From an uncultured Lachnospiraceae bacterium (GTDB lineage: Bacteria; Bacillota; Clostridia; Lachnospirales; Lachnospiraceae), in contig CAKRJY010000011.1 of assembly GCA_934352055.1 (NCBI GenBank), positions 1 to 64,000 of the forward strand: a stretch of 64,000 nt of DNA, given 5' to 3'. A program made the translations under genes and the position numbers. Each line of letters starts with the position of its first letter. Position 1 is the stretch's first letter. Of this stretch, positions 16,716 through 27,300 are shown one piece after another. The notes below the pieces were generated by a model. The model did not search any database and was not told the origin of the DNA. It saw only the letters and a list, made by a program, of their open reading frames with translations.

Positions 16716-18005
16716 TTAAGATCTCTTCTTGTGATTCTCACTAAGATATCTCATCTTATTAAAACGGCTATATAAAATCACACCGATACCGCCTGCAAAA
16801 ATTGCCAAGCACAGGAAGTAACGTGGATCAATACCATCTGCCGTTGTCGGTGTTGCATCCTTTGTGTGGGATGCTCCTCCAGTCGCAGAAGCACTCTTAA
16901 TGACCTTTCCATCGGCTGTTGTTACGGAACCATCTGCATGTGTAATCGAACCATCTGGATTTACGACATCGCCACTATTCGTCGTGCCGCCATTACCTCC
17001 GGCTGTACCACCGTTACCGTTATTACCGGCATTGCCATTATCTCCGGTTGAGCCACCGTTGTTACCGTTATTACCGTTACCACCATTTCCATTATTATCA
17101 GGTGCGTCCGGATCCGATGTATTTCCCTGTACCACAAAGACGATACCGTTATTCTTTGCATACTGCTCTGCTGCTGATCCTGCAGCGCCATAAATTGTCG
17201 ATGGCGTCCACGAACCCTGTGATGCAATGGATGTCACCGTTTCCGGAATCGTAATCGTGTCGACTGCACTATCTGAAAAGGCGTTTGCTTCAATTGTGGT
17301 CACACCATTCGGAAGTGATACGGATGTAATGCCTGTACAATCCTGTAATGCGCCTGCTCCTATAGTTGTCGTACCCGCTGCTATTGCCAGAGAAGTCTTG
17401 CCTTCTGGAACAAGTAACAATCTTGTCTTGGAAGCATTGTATAAACATCCATCCGATGAAGCATATGCCCCGTTGCCGGATGCCACTGAAATATCGGAAA
17501 GATTACCACATCCGCTGAAAGCATCTGTAGAAATACTGCTGACACTTGCCGGAATGCTTACTGAACCAAGAGATGCACATCCATAAAAGGCATTGCTTGC
17601 AATGGTCGTTGCACTCTCTGGAATGGTTACAGAGCTCAGCGATAAACATTCACGGAAGCTTTCCTCTGGGATACTATTCAAAGAAGCACTCAGAGAAACC
17701 GATGCCAGTGAGCTACAGCCGCTAAAGACACCCGTTCCCATAGATGTTACCGAAGACGGCATAATCACCTGTGTAATATTTTTGTCTCCATTGAAGACAC
17801 CTGCACTGATTGTGGTCACACTATCCGGAATCGTAACCGCTCCGCCACTGCCTGTATATTGTTCCAGAACCGTTCCATCATCGCTTAAAACCAATCCGGA
17901 TTCTGTCGTCTGGCTTGCATCTGAACTCTGACTAACAATCACCCAAACGGATAAAATCACAGATAACGCAATCAGAAGCCAGCCTATTTTTGTACCTCTT
18001 TTCAT
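16716..18005 (-). CDS. BspA-type leucine-rich-repeat surface protein with sortase-type C-terminus
   Basis: 429 residues. An N-terminal signal/membrane helix (GWLLIALSVILSVWVIV) is followed by about nine LRR_5 repeats of roughly 23 residues (pattern I-P-x-S-V-T-x-I-x-x-x-A-F-x-G-C, about residues 55-275). A Gly/Asn-rich linker follows (about 300-345), then TPTTADG, a hydrophobic stretch (YFLCLAIFAGGIGVILYS) and a basic tail (KMRYLSENHKKRS). The tail has the layout of a cell-wall sorting signal, but with TPTTADG where LPXTG would be. A class B sortase lies 62 nt upstream in the same direction, so this is its likely substrate. BspA-like LRR proteins often act in adhesion; the ligand is unknown. 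Confidence 0.85.
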   Translation of the reverse strand: MKRGTKIGWLLIALSVILSVWVIVSQSSDASQTTESGLVLSDDGTVLEQYTGSGGAVTIPDSVTTISAGVFNGDKNITQVIMPSSVTSMGTGVFSGCSSLASVSLSASLNSIPEESFRECLSLSSVTIPESATTIASNAFYGCASLGSVSIPASVSSISTDAFSGCGNLSDISVASGNGAYASSDGCLYNASKTRLLLVPEGKTSLAIAAGTTTIGAGALQDCTGITSVSLPNGVTTIEANAFSDSAVDTITIPETVTSIASQGSWTPSTIYGAAGSAAEQYAKNNGIVFVVQGNTSDPDAPDNNGNGGNGNNGNNGGSTGDNGNAGNNGNGGTAGGNGGTTNSGDVVNPDGSITHADGSVTTADGKVIKSASATGGASHTKDATPTTADGIDPRYFLCLAIFAGGIGVILYSRFNKMRYLSENHKKRS

Positions 18006-18067
18006 TCTCTTATCTCCGTATAATTCTTTTTAGAAATAAAATCTACAACATTTAGTATATTATACAC

Positions 18068-19171
18068 CTATTGCACCTGTTTGGCTACCACAAATAATCG
18101 TCCATCCTCTGTATAACTGTTGCAGGTAGACAGTGTCAGAAGCTTATCCTGCTGCGTCAGGCCATCTGCATTTCCATATACCGCCAGTGTATCTACATTT
18201 TCAACAAAATCCTGTAAATCCTGCGCCGAAGTGGAGGTGATGAAATCATAGTACCGATACGCATCTTCATCCTGGTATTGCACTTCCGACAAACACACCG
18301 CTACGATTTCATATGTTCTTTTTTCGTAAATGGTATTAAACTGGATATACTTATGACTTTCTAAATATCCCGCCTGTAAATAATTCTTCAGGCCGCCAAA
18401 CATCATACCACTTTTCATGTTGTGTCCATAAATAATTGTATTAATCGTTGGACTTACAATACTGCAGCGCTCATCCATGAAAATGCTGCCATTGGTATTG
18501 TTGTTCTGATCAAATCCATGGGTAAGATAATACGTATTATCTTTTTGCACTACCGGGTAATTAATTTCCGTGTCATCAATGGAAATCCAGCCCACCATCT
18601 CCGGATTCTGTTGTATAAGTTCTGCATATTCCGGCAAAACGGTCAAATTCTGTGTTGTCGTTTCTTCCTTTGGAGTCGTCGCTTCCGCCGCACCATCACC
18701 CGTTGCTTCTGTCGAATTTTTTTGTTTTTTTGCTGTATCTTCTTCCTTTGGCACTTCCACCTGGTTCGCCAGCTTCTGCATCTGACGTGTTGTCACAATG
18801 TCGCGCAGCTCTGCAATTCCAAACACAGCAAAAGAGACAACGGCTAAGATGACAAAACCAACGCCTAAAATCTTTTGGTATTTCACCTTACCCTCTGCCT
18901 CTTCCACAACTGCTTTGTCCTCTAACAAATCAACGGACTTATCCGCTACAATATCTGCCAGATGTGCAAAAAACTGATCCCCAATCGGTGTCTTAAACAC
19001 AATTTTCCCACTACGGATATCATTGTATAAGCGCACCGCAACTTCGGGATCCTGTATATTTAATTCTTTGTTGATACATTCGATCTTGCGTACATCTTCC
19101 TGACCATCACGATATTCGTGAAAGGTCTGGAAGGTGTATTCGCCGATCTTATATTTTCCTTGTTCCTGCAT
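18068..19171 (-). CDS. Class B-like sortase with cytoplasmic N-terminal extension
   Basis: 367 residues. About 95 N-terminal residues are charged and predicted cytoplasmic, followed by one membrane helix (ILGVGFVILAVVSFAVFGIA) and a Thr/Lys/Glu-rich linker. The sortase domain spans about residues 180-367. Catalytic residues are visible: His250 in IIYGHNMKSG, Cys350 in LLTLSTC and Arg358 in EDGRLFVV. DTEINYPVVQ with YYLTHGFD is typical of class B. The N-terminal extension before the membrane anchor is unusual; most SrtB proteins begin almost at the helix. It lies 9 nt after the giant repeat gene and upstream of the LRR gene, implying one surface operon. Confidence 0.92.
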   Translation of the reverse strand: MQEQGKYKIGEYTFQTFHEYRDGQEDVRKIECINKELNIQDPEVAVRLYNDIRSGKIVFKTPIGDQFFAHLADIVADKSVDLLEDKAVVEEAEGKVKYQKILGVGFVILAVVSFAVFGIAELRDIVTTRQMQKLANQVEVPKEEDTAKKQKNSTEATGDGAAEATTPKEETTTQNLTVLPEYAELIQQNPEMVGWISIDDTEINYPVVQKDNTYYLTHGFDQNNNTNGSIFMDERCSIVSPTINTIIYGHNMKSGMMFGGLKNYLQAGYLESHKYIQFNTIYEKRTYEIVAVCLSEVQYQDEDAYRYYDFITSTSAQDLQDFVENVDTLAVYGNADGLTQQDKLLTLSTCNSYTEDGRLFVVAKQVQ

Positions 19172-19180
19172 GCATTATTC

Positions 19181-22100
19181 CTACTTTACAGTGATTGCTA
19201 TTGTCTTTGAGTAATCTCCATAAACATAAGAACCATTGATTGGTTTGTAGGCACGCACCTTATAATAATACGTTCTGTTGCTTCCTACCGTATTATCGGT
19301 GTATGTTCCTTTTCCATTTGGTACAACTGCAATCTTCTTATAAGTTCCATTCTCCGTTGTACTGCGGTAAATCTCATAACCACCTACTGTATTGCTGCGA
19401 TCCCATGTCAATGTTGCTGTTCTCTTGGCTGTAGATGTTCCCACAAGTTTATCTGTGGATGCCACCTTTGTATAAGCTGTTACAGACTTCATTTCTCCAT
19501 AGGTCGTATTGCCTCCAACGGTTACGTAAGAACGCACGTGGAACGTATATGTCGTAGAGTTCTTAAGACCATTTACCACAAAATTGGTGGATGATGTTGT
19601 TCCATACTTAATGCGATTATCCTCGCTATAAATCTCATATCCGGTTGCTTTTCCATTTTTCAGCCAAGCCACCTGTATACTTGATTCACTCGCTGCCTGT
19701 GCGCGTAACCCAACCATAACCGGAGCAATAATATTATATTTCAATACACTGGTTCCTGTATAGTTACCAAGCCCCTGTACTGTTGCCGTGGCAACTCCCG
19801 GATTCACGTTATTGTTGTAAACAACGCTATATTCTGTTCCCTGGATTAACTCTTTTCCATCATACAACAAGGTTGCCTTTGGTTCAATGGCTTTTCCGGT
19901 ATAGGTATTCTTACTCAACTGAATGATATTACATGCATTTACATTCTTTGGAATAATCTCATACGTTGCACGCATAACTTCACTCTTACCAGCTAACGAA
20001 ACTGGTATAAATGCCGTAATGGTTCCAATGTTCACGCATGCATCTTCTTTCACATCTGCAATATCTGTCGCTGCAGCTTCGTCCGCACTCATACGTCCAT
20101 ATACCACTGCAGATGCATCGTAAGCTACCTTGTTACCACTCGGATCTTCGATAACGAAGTCCGGCTTGATTGCTTTACCAGTGTATGTATACTGGTTTGC
20201 ATAATTCTTTACACGAAGTAGTGACATATCTGCGCTGATCGTATATGCACATCTTGCACTATCACTATAGTAAGAAGCCAATGGTGTAATAATGACATAG
20301 CCACCTGTTGTGTAATTGTCATCTGAATAATAATCTACCTTGTAGTCAACATCCTTTTCCAGAACATTTCCGCCACACTCTACTGTAACCGGTGGTTCTA
20401 TTGCTTTTCCAGTATAGAACTGTGGTTCTATGGTAACTTTTGCATCCTTTAAGGAAGCTACAATATCAAATTCTTCTGACACTTCACCTGTATAATTTCC
20501 CTTAGCAACAGCTGTCACCGTTGCGTGTCCTGCATTTGTGTTGTCTGTCAGTTTCAGATCATAATCAACACCTGCTGTAAGTGTCCACACTGGGTCAACA
20601 CCATTATCATACATAACAGATATATCCGGTGTAATCGCATTTCCGGTATAAACGACACGCTTATCATTTAATACCAGTTTAAATTTGGAAATATCCTTTG
20701 CTTTGATAACAAACGCCTGACTCTTTGTCTCTGATCCCAGCGCATAATTTCCTTTTAAGGAAACTACAGCAAATGCCGGGCTGTCCACACTTCCTATATT
20801 TTCATTATTAACATAAGAAATACTATAGTTGATTGGATCAACCTCTGTCTTTGTTGAGATAGAAGTATCATATACCTTAATGGCTGGTGTAATCGCACTA
20901 CCTGTATAAGTCGTCACATAATTGCCGTCCTTATCCTGTGGTAAATCCAGTACCACATCAATTTCAGCGGCTTTTGCCACCTTCTGGTTAATGCGATAAT
21001 ATGCGAACGGTTTGCCATAGTAGTTACCAATTCCCTTGACAGCAAGTGTCTTTGTGCCGGCGTTGATAGAATCTTCTATATCTATAAGTTCGTAGTCGGT
21101 TCCTTCCTGTAACAATGTACCATCAGAAAGATATACGGCGTATGTTGGAATATGCGATGTTCCATCATAGGTAAATTCCTGCTGTTCCTGCGCAATACGT
21201 ACCTGTGCATCTGCAAGGGATTTTCCTATGTTAAAGGTTGCTTCTCGGCTCTCTCCATAATTACCTTTACCGGTAATTTTCACGGTTGGTGCCGCATCCG
21301 CATCATCTTTTGACGCAGAGTTCGTATTATTCTTAAAGGTCACATCATAATCTGTTCCCTTCACAAGCTCTACACCTCTTGTGGTATCTGTAACCACTAA
21401 CTTCGGTTCTACTGCAGAGCCGGTATAATCCATATCCGGGACGGATACTGTAATATCATCTGCCGCAATGGATTTTTGTTCTACCGTAAAGGTAGGATTC
21501 AAAGAACCATAGAAGTTGTCTTTTCCAACAATTGAAATATTATACTTTCCAGCATCTTTGATGCCGTTGCCATAATTGATTGTATAGTCAACATCCTTCT
21601 GCAAGATGTATGTTGTACCATCACCGATCGGACAACTCACTTCCACTTCCGGTGTAATCACTTCCCCTGTATAAACAGCAGAGGTCTTATCTAATTTTAC
21701 GGTTCCACCGGCAAGATTTACCTTTGTTACTTCAAATTCGGCACTTCTTGTTCCTGTGTAATTGCCCTTACCGGTAAATGTCACAGATGCTTTGCTGCCA
21801 ACAGAAACCTGCTCATTGTTTGACAGCTCATAAGTATAATCCGTTCCTTCCTGTAACGTATGACCGTTATAAGTAATACTCATCTGCGGCACAACCGGGT
21901 GTCCTCCAGCATAACCGGCATCAGAAACCTTTACATTGATGTCCGTTCCAGCAAGATCCTTCTGTGTAATCGTAAAGTATTTTGTTACAGCGCCGTAATA
22001 GCTTCCTGCACCACTTACGGTTACGGATGCCTGTCCCACATTGAGATTTTCTGCATAACTAACATTATAATCCTTGGTCTGGGTTAAGGTCTTACCGCCA

Positions 22101-25100
22101 TAGGTCACTGCCACTGCCGGCTGGATATAATCCCCTGTGTAAGTAACGGTTGTTCCCGACAACTGACCATCTAATGTGATATTCATTCCGGAATCTGCCA
22201 GATTGATACCCTTGATTTCAAAGTTTATCACCTGATTTCCTATGGATGCACCATCAACACTGTTAATCACAAGCGATGCTGTACCGGCTTCTGTATTATT
22301 GGTATAGGTAAGGCTATAGTCAGCACCTTCCTGCAAGAGCTTTCCTGCACAAGTCACTTGTGGTTTCGGCTTAATCTCACTGCCGGTATAAGGATATGTG
22401 CTATCTAATCCTGTGACAACAGCTTTTGACAAATTGTAATAAATATTAAAGTTTGCCGTCTTTGTTCCTGTGTAGTAGGTATCTGTACCGCTCATCATTC
22501 GAATAACAATGTTTCCAGCATTTTTACCAACCGCTACATTGTCACCATATTCTAATGTATAATCCTGACCCTCTGCTAATACCTGTGATCCATATTGAAC
22601 AATCGGTGTCGGCGTAATCTGACGTCCCGTATAGTCGTATTGCTCATTCACATTAACCACACTGGCATTATTCAAATCACCAATTACTTTAATCGGAATA
22701 ATCTGGCTGCCAATACAATAATTCTTTCCAACAAAGATCAATTCGCCCTGTCCAGGTGTATCGCAATTATATTGCTGAATTTCATAGTTTGTCCTATCCA
22801 GGATTAATTTATTGAAATTACCCGAACTATCTACATTAACTGCATTGGTATAGGTAATGCTGACAGGTGCATCTGAAAATCCCAAGGTACCGTCTGCATT
22901 TAGATTATAGCGATCTTTGCATCCACCAATTGTAAATAGGTTGGCGTTACTCAAATCGCCTAAAATGTTAAAGTTTGTCGTAAGGGTTCCACTGTATGCA
23001 CCGGTACCCTCGATGGAAATCGTTGCCTTTCCAGGATTCACGTTACTGCTGTATGTTAATTTATAGTCTGTATTCTCTTTAAGAACGACATCACCATACA
23101 TCAGAGAAACACTTGGTGTAAGTTTTTCTCCGGTAAACATCTGATCCGGTATTGCTTCTACGGTCACATTATCAGAAATGCTCTTTGTAACAATTGAGAA
23201 TTTGAGATCAACGGTACCGCTGTAATTTCCAATACCCATCAAGGTAACTGTAGGTGCATTTGCCCCTCCTTTGTCTGCGATTTCCTTATTATTGCTATAT
23301 CCCTTTACTTCGTAGTCAACACCCTGTTTTAAAACAGTTCCAGCCGTATTTGTAATTGTAATTCCACTGACATCCGGCTTGATTTCTTTTCCGGTATAAG
23401 TATAGTCCGGAAGTGTTGTTGATGATAATTTGCATGCGCTAAGGTCACTTGCCACAATAGTATACACTTGGCTTAATGTGCCGCTGTAGTGACCGATTCC
23501 CTTTGCCTGCACTGTATACTTGCCAACATTTGGACCAACATCCGTGGCTGTAAACTGGTAATCAGTACCTTCCACCAGCTTAATCGTCTTACCGGATGCT
23601 GTATATGTCACTTCAAGTTGCGGTGTAATCTTATTTCCGTTATATACATATTCAAATCCAGCTGTCGGATGGTTTGTATCTGTATTTTTTACGGTGACGG
23701 AACTTTCATTATCCAGCACAACAACCGTCACATAGTAACGTCTCGTCAGTGTTCCATAATATTCGCCCTTACCTGTATAAGTAATGACAACGCATTCCGT
23801 AGATCCCATACCACCGGCTTCCGTCGTATATGACACCGTATAGTCCGTATTTTCTGTCAGATTAACTGATTTTCCTTCACTATCTGTATATGTAAGTTTT
23901 GAAACAGGTTTTACACTGTTTCCGTCATCTCCTCTGCCCCAATATGGCACATAGTAATCACCGGAAGATGCCGGTTTTATAGTAGAATCATCATAAGGGT
24001 TGTGTAATTCTACCGTTCCACCAAGAACCAGATTGTTACCAATGGTATATGTAATTTCCCTGCTTCCGATATAGTTGCCAATACCTGTGATAGTTGCAAT
24101 CTTTCCCTCACCGGATGTTTTACTGTCCTCACCTGCGGTTACGGTATAATCGGTATCCTTTGTCAATACAAGATTATTAAATGTTGTGTTGACAACCTTT
24201 ACCACCGGTATACGTTTTTCATCAACTTTTTCTAATTTCTGTGTATCTGTGATCGTAATACCGCTCGCTTCGGACGTGATATTCTTCGGTGCGATTGTAT
24301 AATAAATTGTAACTTTTGAAGCATCATAATTTCCCTGACCACTAATTTCTACATATGGTGATTTGGTTGGATTATCAGCATTATAAGTTGCCGCATCGAT
24401 ATTATTTTTAAAGCTCGTCTTATAATTGCCGCTCTTTGGTACCGTAGTTTCTCCGTCTTTTACCACGATGTCAGGAGAAATAGATCTTCCCGTATATTCT
24501 GCGCTATAGGTTGCCAGGTATGTATTCTCAGCGATTTGTTTTACTTCCTGTCCGCCCAATGTAAATGTCAGATTCGAAAGGGACTTGGCAACAATGGTGA
24601 ATTTCTCATCTCGCTCATCCATCAGGTTCTTCTCACCTGTAATGGTAATGGTTGCCTCACCAATGTTTTTATTATTCGTGTAAGCCAATGCATAATTTAT
24701 ATTTGAAATCTCACGTTTCGTTCCATCTTCATCCTGATAATATACTGCAATATCCGGCTTGATTGCATTTCCCGTATAGATCTTGTCTCCAATCGGGCTT
24801 GGCTCTACCGTTACATGATTATCTGTAAGACTCAGCTTTTGAATCGTAAAATTATTTTTTACACTTCCTGTATAGTTTCCCATACCCTTTGCGTAAACAA
24901 CGGCTGTTCCTGCATCTGTATTGTTTTCATATGCCAGTTCAAAATCCTTGCCCTCCACATAGGTCGTGCCCTTCTTTACCAGCGTATACTCTCCGGCAGA
25001 TAATGTAACTTCTTTTCCTGTATATGTTTTTTTTGCCAGAACATTCAGCGTACCGCTAATCGTCTGTGGGTTGATGGTAAATGTTACACGAATCTCTTTT

Positions 25101-27166
25101 CCTGCATATTTGCCTGCGCCTTTAATGACAGCAACTGCTTTATGCTCTTTCGTGCTGGCATCCGTATTATTTTCGTAAGAAACAGTATAATCTGTCTTTT
25201 CCTTCAACCAGCCTGTTCCCATTCTTATAGAAACAGAGGGCTGAATTTCAGAACCTGTGTAGGTTGCTTGGTAATTGCTGACATATCCATTTGTCTCATC
25301 ATAAGATGTAGGGTCTGCAGTTCCAAGAGTCACAACAGCAGCTGTTTCAAAGTCACCTAAAATCTCATACTGCTTTGTAATTGTACCCTGGAAATTTTTC
25401 CCATCACCGGATATCTGTACATTCATCGTACCGATTGCCGTGTTGCTGCTGTAGCTAACCGTATAGTCCTGCCCCGGCACTAAGGTATAGACATCACCGC
25501 CATCCCTCTTTAACATCACCTTCATCACAGGCTCAATCTTCTTACCAGTATATGCAAACGTCGTTGCTTCCACGTCGTTGATACTAGCTGTTACGTCAAG
25601 CTTACTAGCATCCTGCGCCTGTTCCAAATCACAACGATTAATTACAAAGTTTTGTATAATCGTACCGGTATAGCCACTTGCCTCATTGCCGGTAATGGTT
25701 ACCGTAGCTGTCCCTGCATCTGTATTATTGGTATATTCAATCTTACAGTCAGCACCGAAACCTACAATTTCTTCATTTTTTGTAGCATCATAAAATGTAA
25801 CTGTCGGCTGTTTCGGTGTACCGTCATAAGTATACGTCGTCTGTGATAATTTTGCTGTCACAATCTGGCTGATATCAAACTTATTTTCTGCGCCTGCCTT
25901 GATTTGATAATCAGCGTATGTCTGTGTTCCACTATAATTTCCCGTACCGGTCACAGTAATATCATACACATATGCGAGCTTTCCACTGTTATCAACCGTT
26001 GTTCCCTTCGGCTTCGCTTCTGCCGTGTAATCCGTTCCAAGCGTAAGCGCCATGTTGTCATCTTTATAGATACCATTGGTTACCACATGAGAATTGATAT
26101 CTACGCTAAACAATGCATCTGCATCTTTTGGTAAAGGTTTTGCTCCAATGACATACGTTAGCTCTTTGCTATAACCTGCATATTCCCCAATACCCGTAAT
26201 AACAGCTGTCGCACTTCCCGCACGATTGCTATCACGATATGCCACGTTATAGTGTGTATCTTTTATCAATGTAGTATTGCCACATTTTACAGTCACTTCC
26301 GGTTCAATTGCAGTTCCCGTATAAACATGGTCTCCTGCTGCAATAGATGACTCTAAAATATTGACCTTAACAGTTGCTGTACTTGTTGTACCATCTGCAG
26401 ATACTGTAACATTACCACTTCCACTCGTCACACCACTGTTAATAGAAATGATGCCATTTTCATTCACTGTAAATGGAGCACCTCCATCAGGTGTAAACCG
26501 AAGTGTACGTTTCAAGGCCGGTGAAAGGCTTGCCTGAATCGCGGTCTGTGTATCTTCTTTATCTATCGTGATTGTATTTTTTACTACAGAGATTATTGTG
26601 TTATCAGAAACACCACCTGCTCCTACAGGTGTAAGGCTTGTCTCAATCATACCTGATGATTTCTCATCCCAACCATAATTGTATGCGTAGCCTGTTCCTG
26701 CTGCATTTGTAGTGTAGTAATAAACGGAATCGCTTACATTAGCAAACGTATATACTACTGCATAGGTTTCACCCGCAGACAGATAGATATTTGCCCCACT
26801 CAAATCCGCCTTCAAATCTGTCGGTGCTGTAGACTCTTGTGTACCAGCAATGGTCAATGGTGAACTTGTATAGCGAAGCTCTCCGCTCGTCGGATTACTT
26901 GCATCTGTCAGATTCTGATAGACCGATACGGTATATGACACGCTCTGCGTATTATTCATATCGACCTTCATCGTTGCACTTTCCAGCTTCTGATAATCAT
27001 TCGTCGCCGTACTCACCTGTGCGTATTGTCCGTCCGCCAATCCTTCTGTCGCTGTCGCTGAATACTCCGCAAACAGATTGTTGCCGATCGACAATGTCGA
27101 TACGACCATCAGCGCCGCCAATACTCCTGCTAAAATTCTTTTCTTTACATCCTTGTACATACTCAT
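19181..27166 (-). CDS. Giant secreted repeat protein (about 26 Ig-like repeats plus two FN3 domains)
   Basis: 2661 residues from ATG 27166, chosen because AAAGGGG lies just upstream; the frame is open 12 codons more. A signal peptide (ILAGVLAALMVVSTLSIG) is followed by about 260 residues of N-terminal domain with a Big_2-like unit. Then come about 26 repeats of 75-100 residues with the core Y-TGK-x-I-x-P, L-x-x-G-x-DY-x-V-x-Y-x-NN, G-x-A-x-V-x-I-x-G-x-GNY-x-G. Two fibronectin type III domains close the chain (TYTFHVRSY, YYYKVRAYK). No LPXTG-like signal or membrane helix ends it, so anchoring is unexplained. It heads an operon with the sortase and LRR genes. A role as a stalk or adhesin is inferred from architecture only. 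Confidence 0.9.
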   Translation of the reverse strand: MSMYKDVKKRILAGVLAALMVVSTLSIGNNLFAEYSATATEGLADGQYAQVSTATNDYQKLESATMKVDMNNTQSVSYTVSVYQNLTDASNPTSGELRYTSSPLTIAGTQESTAPTDLKADLSGANIYLSAGETYAVVYTFANVSDSVYYYTTNAAGTGYAYNYGWDEKSSGMIETSLTPVGAGGVSDNTIISVVKNTITIDKEDTQTAIQASLSPALKRTLRFTPDGGAPFTVNENGIISINSGVTSGSGNVTVSADGTTSTATVKVNILESSIAAGDHVYTGTAIEPEVTVKCGNTTLIKDTHYNVAYRDSNRAGSATAVITGIGEYAGYSKELTYVIGAKPLPKDADALFSVDINSHVVTNGIYKDDNMALTLGTDYTAEAKPKGTTVDNSGKLAYVYDITVTGTGNYSGTQTYADYQIKAGAENKFDISQIVTAKLSQTTYTYDGTPKQPTVTFYDATKNEEIVGFGADCKIEYTNNTDAGTATVTITGNEASGYTGTIIQNFVINRCDLEQAQDASKLDVTASINDVEATTFAYTGKKIEPVMKVMLKRDGGDVYTLVPGQDYTVSYSSNTAIGTMNVQISGDGKNFQGTITKQYEILGDFETAAVVTLGTADPTSYDETNGYVSNYQATYTGSEIQPSVSIRMGTGWLKEKTDYTVSYENNTDASTKEHKAVAVIKGAGKYAGKEIRVTFTINPQTISGTLNVLAKKTYTGKEVTLSAGEYTLVKKGTTYVEGKDFELAYENNTDAGTAVVYAKGMGNYTGSVKNNFTIQKLSLTDNHVTVEPSPIGDKIYTGNAIKPDIAVYYQDEDGTKREISNINYALAYTNNKNIGEATITITGEKNLMDERDEKFTIVAKSLSNLTFTLGGQEVKQIAENTYLATYSAEYTGRSISPDIVVKDGETTVPKSGNYKTSFKNNIDAATYNADNPTKSPYVEISGQGNYDASKVTIYYTIAPKNITSEASGITITDTQKLEKVDEKRIPVVKVVNTTFNNLVLTKDTDYTVTAGEDSKTSGEGKIATITGIGNYIGSREITYTIGNNLVLGGTVELHNPYDDSTIKPASSGDYYVPYWGRGDDGNSVKPVSKLTYTDSEGKSVNLTENTDYTVSYTTEAGGMGSTECVVITYTGKGEYYGTLTRRYYVTVVVLDNESSVTVKNTDTNHPTAGFEYVYNGNKITPQLEVTYTASGKTIKLVEGTDYQFTATDVGPNVGKYTVQAKGIGHYSGTLSQVYTIVASDLSACKLSSTTLPDYTYTGKEIKPDVSGITITNTAGTVLKQGVDYEVKGYSNNKEIADKGGANAPTVTLMGIGNYSGTVDLKFSIVTKSISDNVTVEAIPDQMFTGEKLTPSVSLMYGDVVLKENTDYKLTYSSNVNPGKATISIEGTGAYSGTLTTNFNILGDLSNANLFTIGGCKDRYNLNADGTLGFSDAPVSITYTNAVNVDSSGNFNKLILDRTNYEIQQYNCDTPGQGELIFVGKNYCIGSQIIPIKVIGDLNNASVVNVNEQYDYTGRQITPTPIVQYGSQVLAEGQDYTLEYGDNVAVGKNAGNIVIRMMSGTDTYYTGTKTANFNIYYNLSKAVVTGLDSTYPYTGSEIKPKPQVTCAGKLLQEGADYSLTYTNNTEAGTASLVINSVDGASIGNQVINFEIKGINLADSGMNITLDGQLSGTTVTYTGDYIQPAVAVTYGGKTLTQTKDYNVSYAENLNVGQASVTVSGAGSYYGAVTKYFTITQKDLAGTDINVKVSDAGYAGGHPVVPQMSITYNGHTLQEGTDYTYELSNNEQVSVGSKASVTFTGKGNYTGTRSAEFEVTKVNLAGGTVKLDKTSAVYTGEVITPEVEVSCPIGDGTTYILQKDVDYTINYGNGIKDAGKYNISIVGKDNFYGSLNPTFTVEQKSIAADDITVSVPDMDYTGSAVEPKLVVTDTTRGVELVKGTDYDVTFKNNTNSASKDDADAAPTVKITGKGNYGESREATFNIGKSLADAQVRIAQEQQEFTYDGTSHIPTYAVYLSDGTLLQEGTDYELIDIEDSINAGTKTLAVKGIGNYYGKPFAYYRINQKVAKAAEIDVVLDLPQDKDGNYVTTYTGSAITPAIKVYDTSISTKTEVDPINYSISYVNNENIGSVDSPAFAVVSLKGNYALGSETKSQAFVIKAKDISKFKLVLNDKRVVYTGNAITPDISVMYDNGVDPVWTLTAGVDYDLKLTDNTNAGHATVTAVAKGNYTGEVSEEFDIVASLKDAKVTIEPQFYTGKAIEPPVTVECGGNVLEKDVDYKVDYYSDDNYTTGGYVIITPLASYYSDSARCAYTISADMSLLRVKNYANQYTYTGKAIKPDFVIEDPSGNKVAYDASAVVYGRMSADEAAATDIADVKEDACVNIGTITAFIPVSLAGKSEVMRATYEIIPKNVNACNIIQLSKNTYTGKAIEPKATLLYDGKELIQGTEYSVVYNNNVNPGVATATVQGLGNYTGTSVLKYNIIAPVMVGLRAQAASESSIQVAWLKNGKATGYEIYSEDNRIKYGTTSSTNFVVNGLKNSTTYTFHVRSYVTVGGNTTYGEMKSVTAYTKVASTDKLVGTSTAKRTATLTWDRSNTVGGYEIYRSTTENGTYKKIAVVPNGKGTYTDNTVGSNRTYYYKVRAYKPINGSYVYGDYSKTIAITVK
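19726..26350 (-). repeat. Region encoding about 26 tandem Ig-like protein repeats
   Basis: I count about 26 units by the recurring cores YTG...I.P, DY.V.Y.NN and GNY.G. The units are strongly diverged from one another and I found no long exact nucleotide repeats, so the array looks old and not recently amplified. Boundaries are approximate. Confidence 0.75.
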
Positions 27167-27251
27167 AGAGCCCCTTTCACCAAGTTCTTCTCTATTTTTC
27201 ACGCCCCACTTCGGGCATAGTTAGACTTATTCTATTTCCATATCGACGTAT

Positions 27252-27280
27252 CCTATAAAAAACTTTAGCTTTTCTTTCAA
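27252..27280 (-). promoter_or_regulatory. Candidate promoter of the giant-protein/sortase/LRR operon
   Basis: On the minus strand TTGAAA (27275-27280) and TATAGG (27252-27257) are spaced by 17 nt, about 86 nt before the chosen start codon. The -10 is imperfect. Confidence 0.4.
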
Positions 27281-27300
27281 AAATCCCCCAAAAAAAGTTA

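Noticed and set aside
16864..17193. Plus-strand open frame of 109 codons, Pro-rich
   Set aside because: It is the antisense of the Gly/Asn-rich linker and LRR coding region; its composition reflects that strand.
17227..17931. Two plus-strand open frames of 112-119 codons
   Set aside because: They are shadows of the LRR repeats on the other strand and have no ribosome binding sites.
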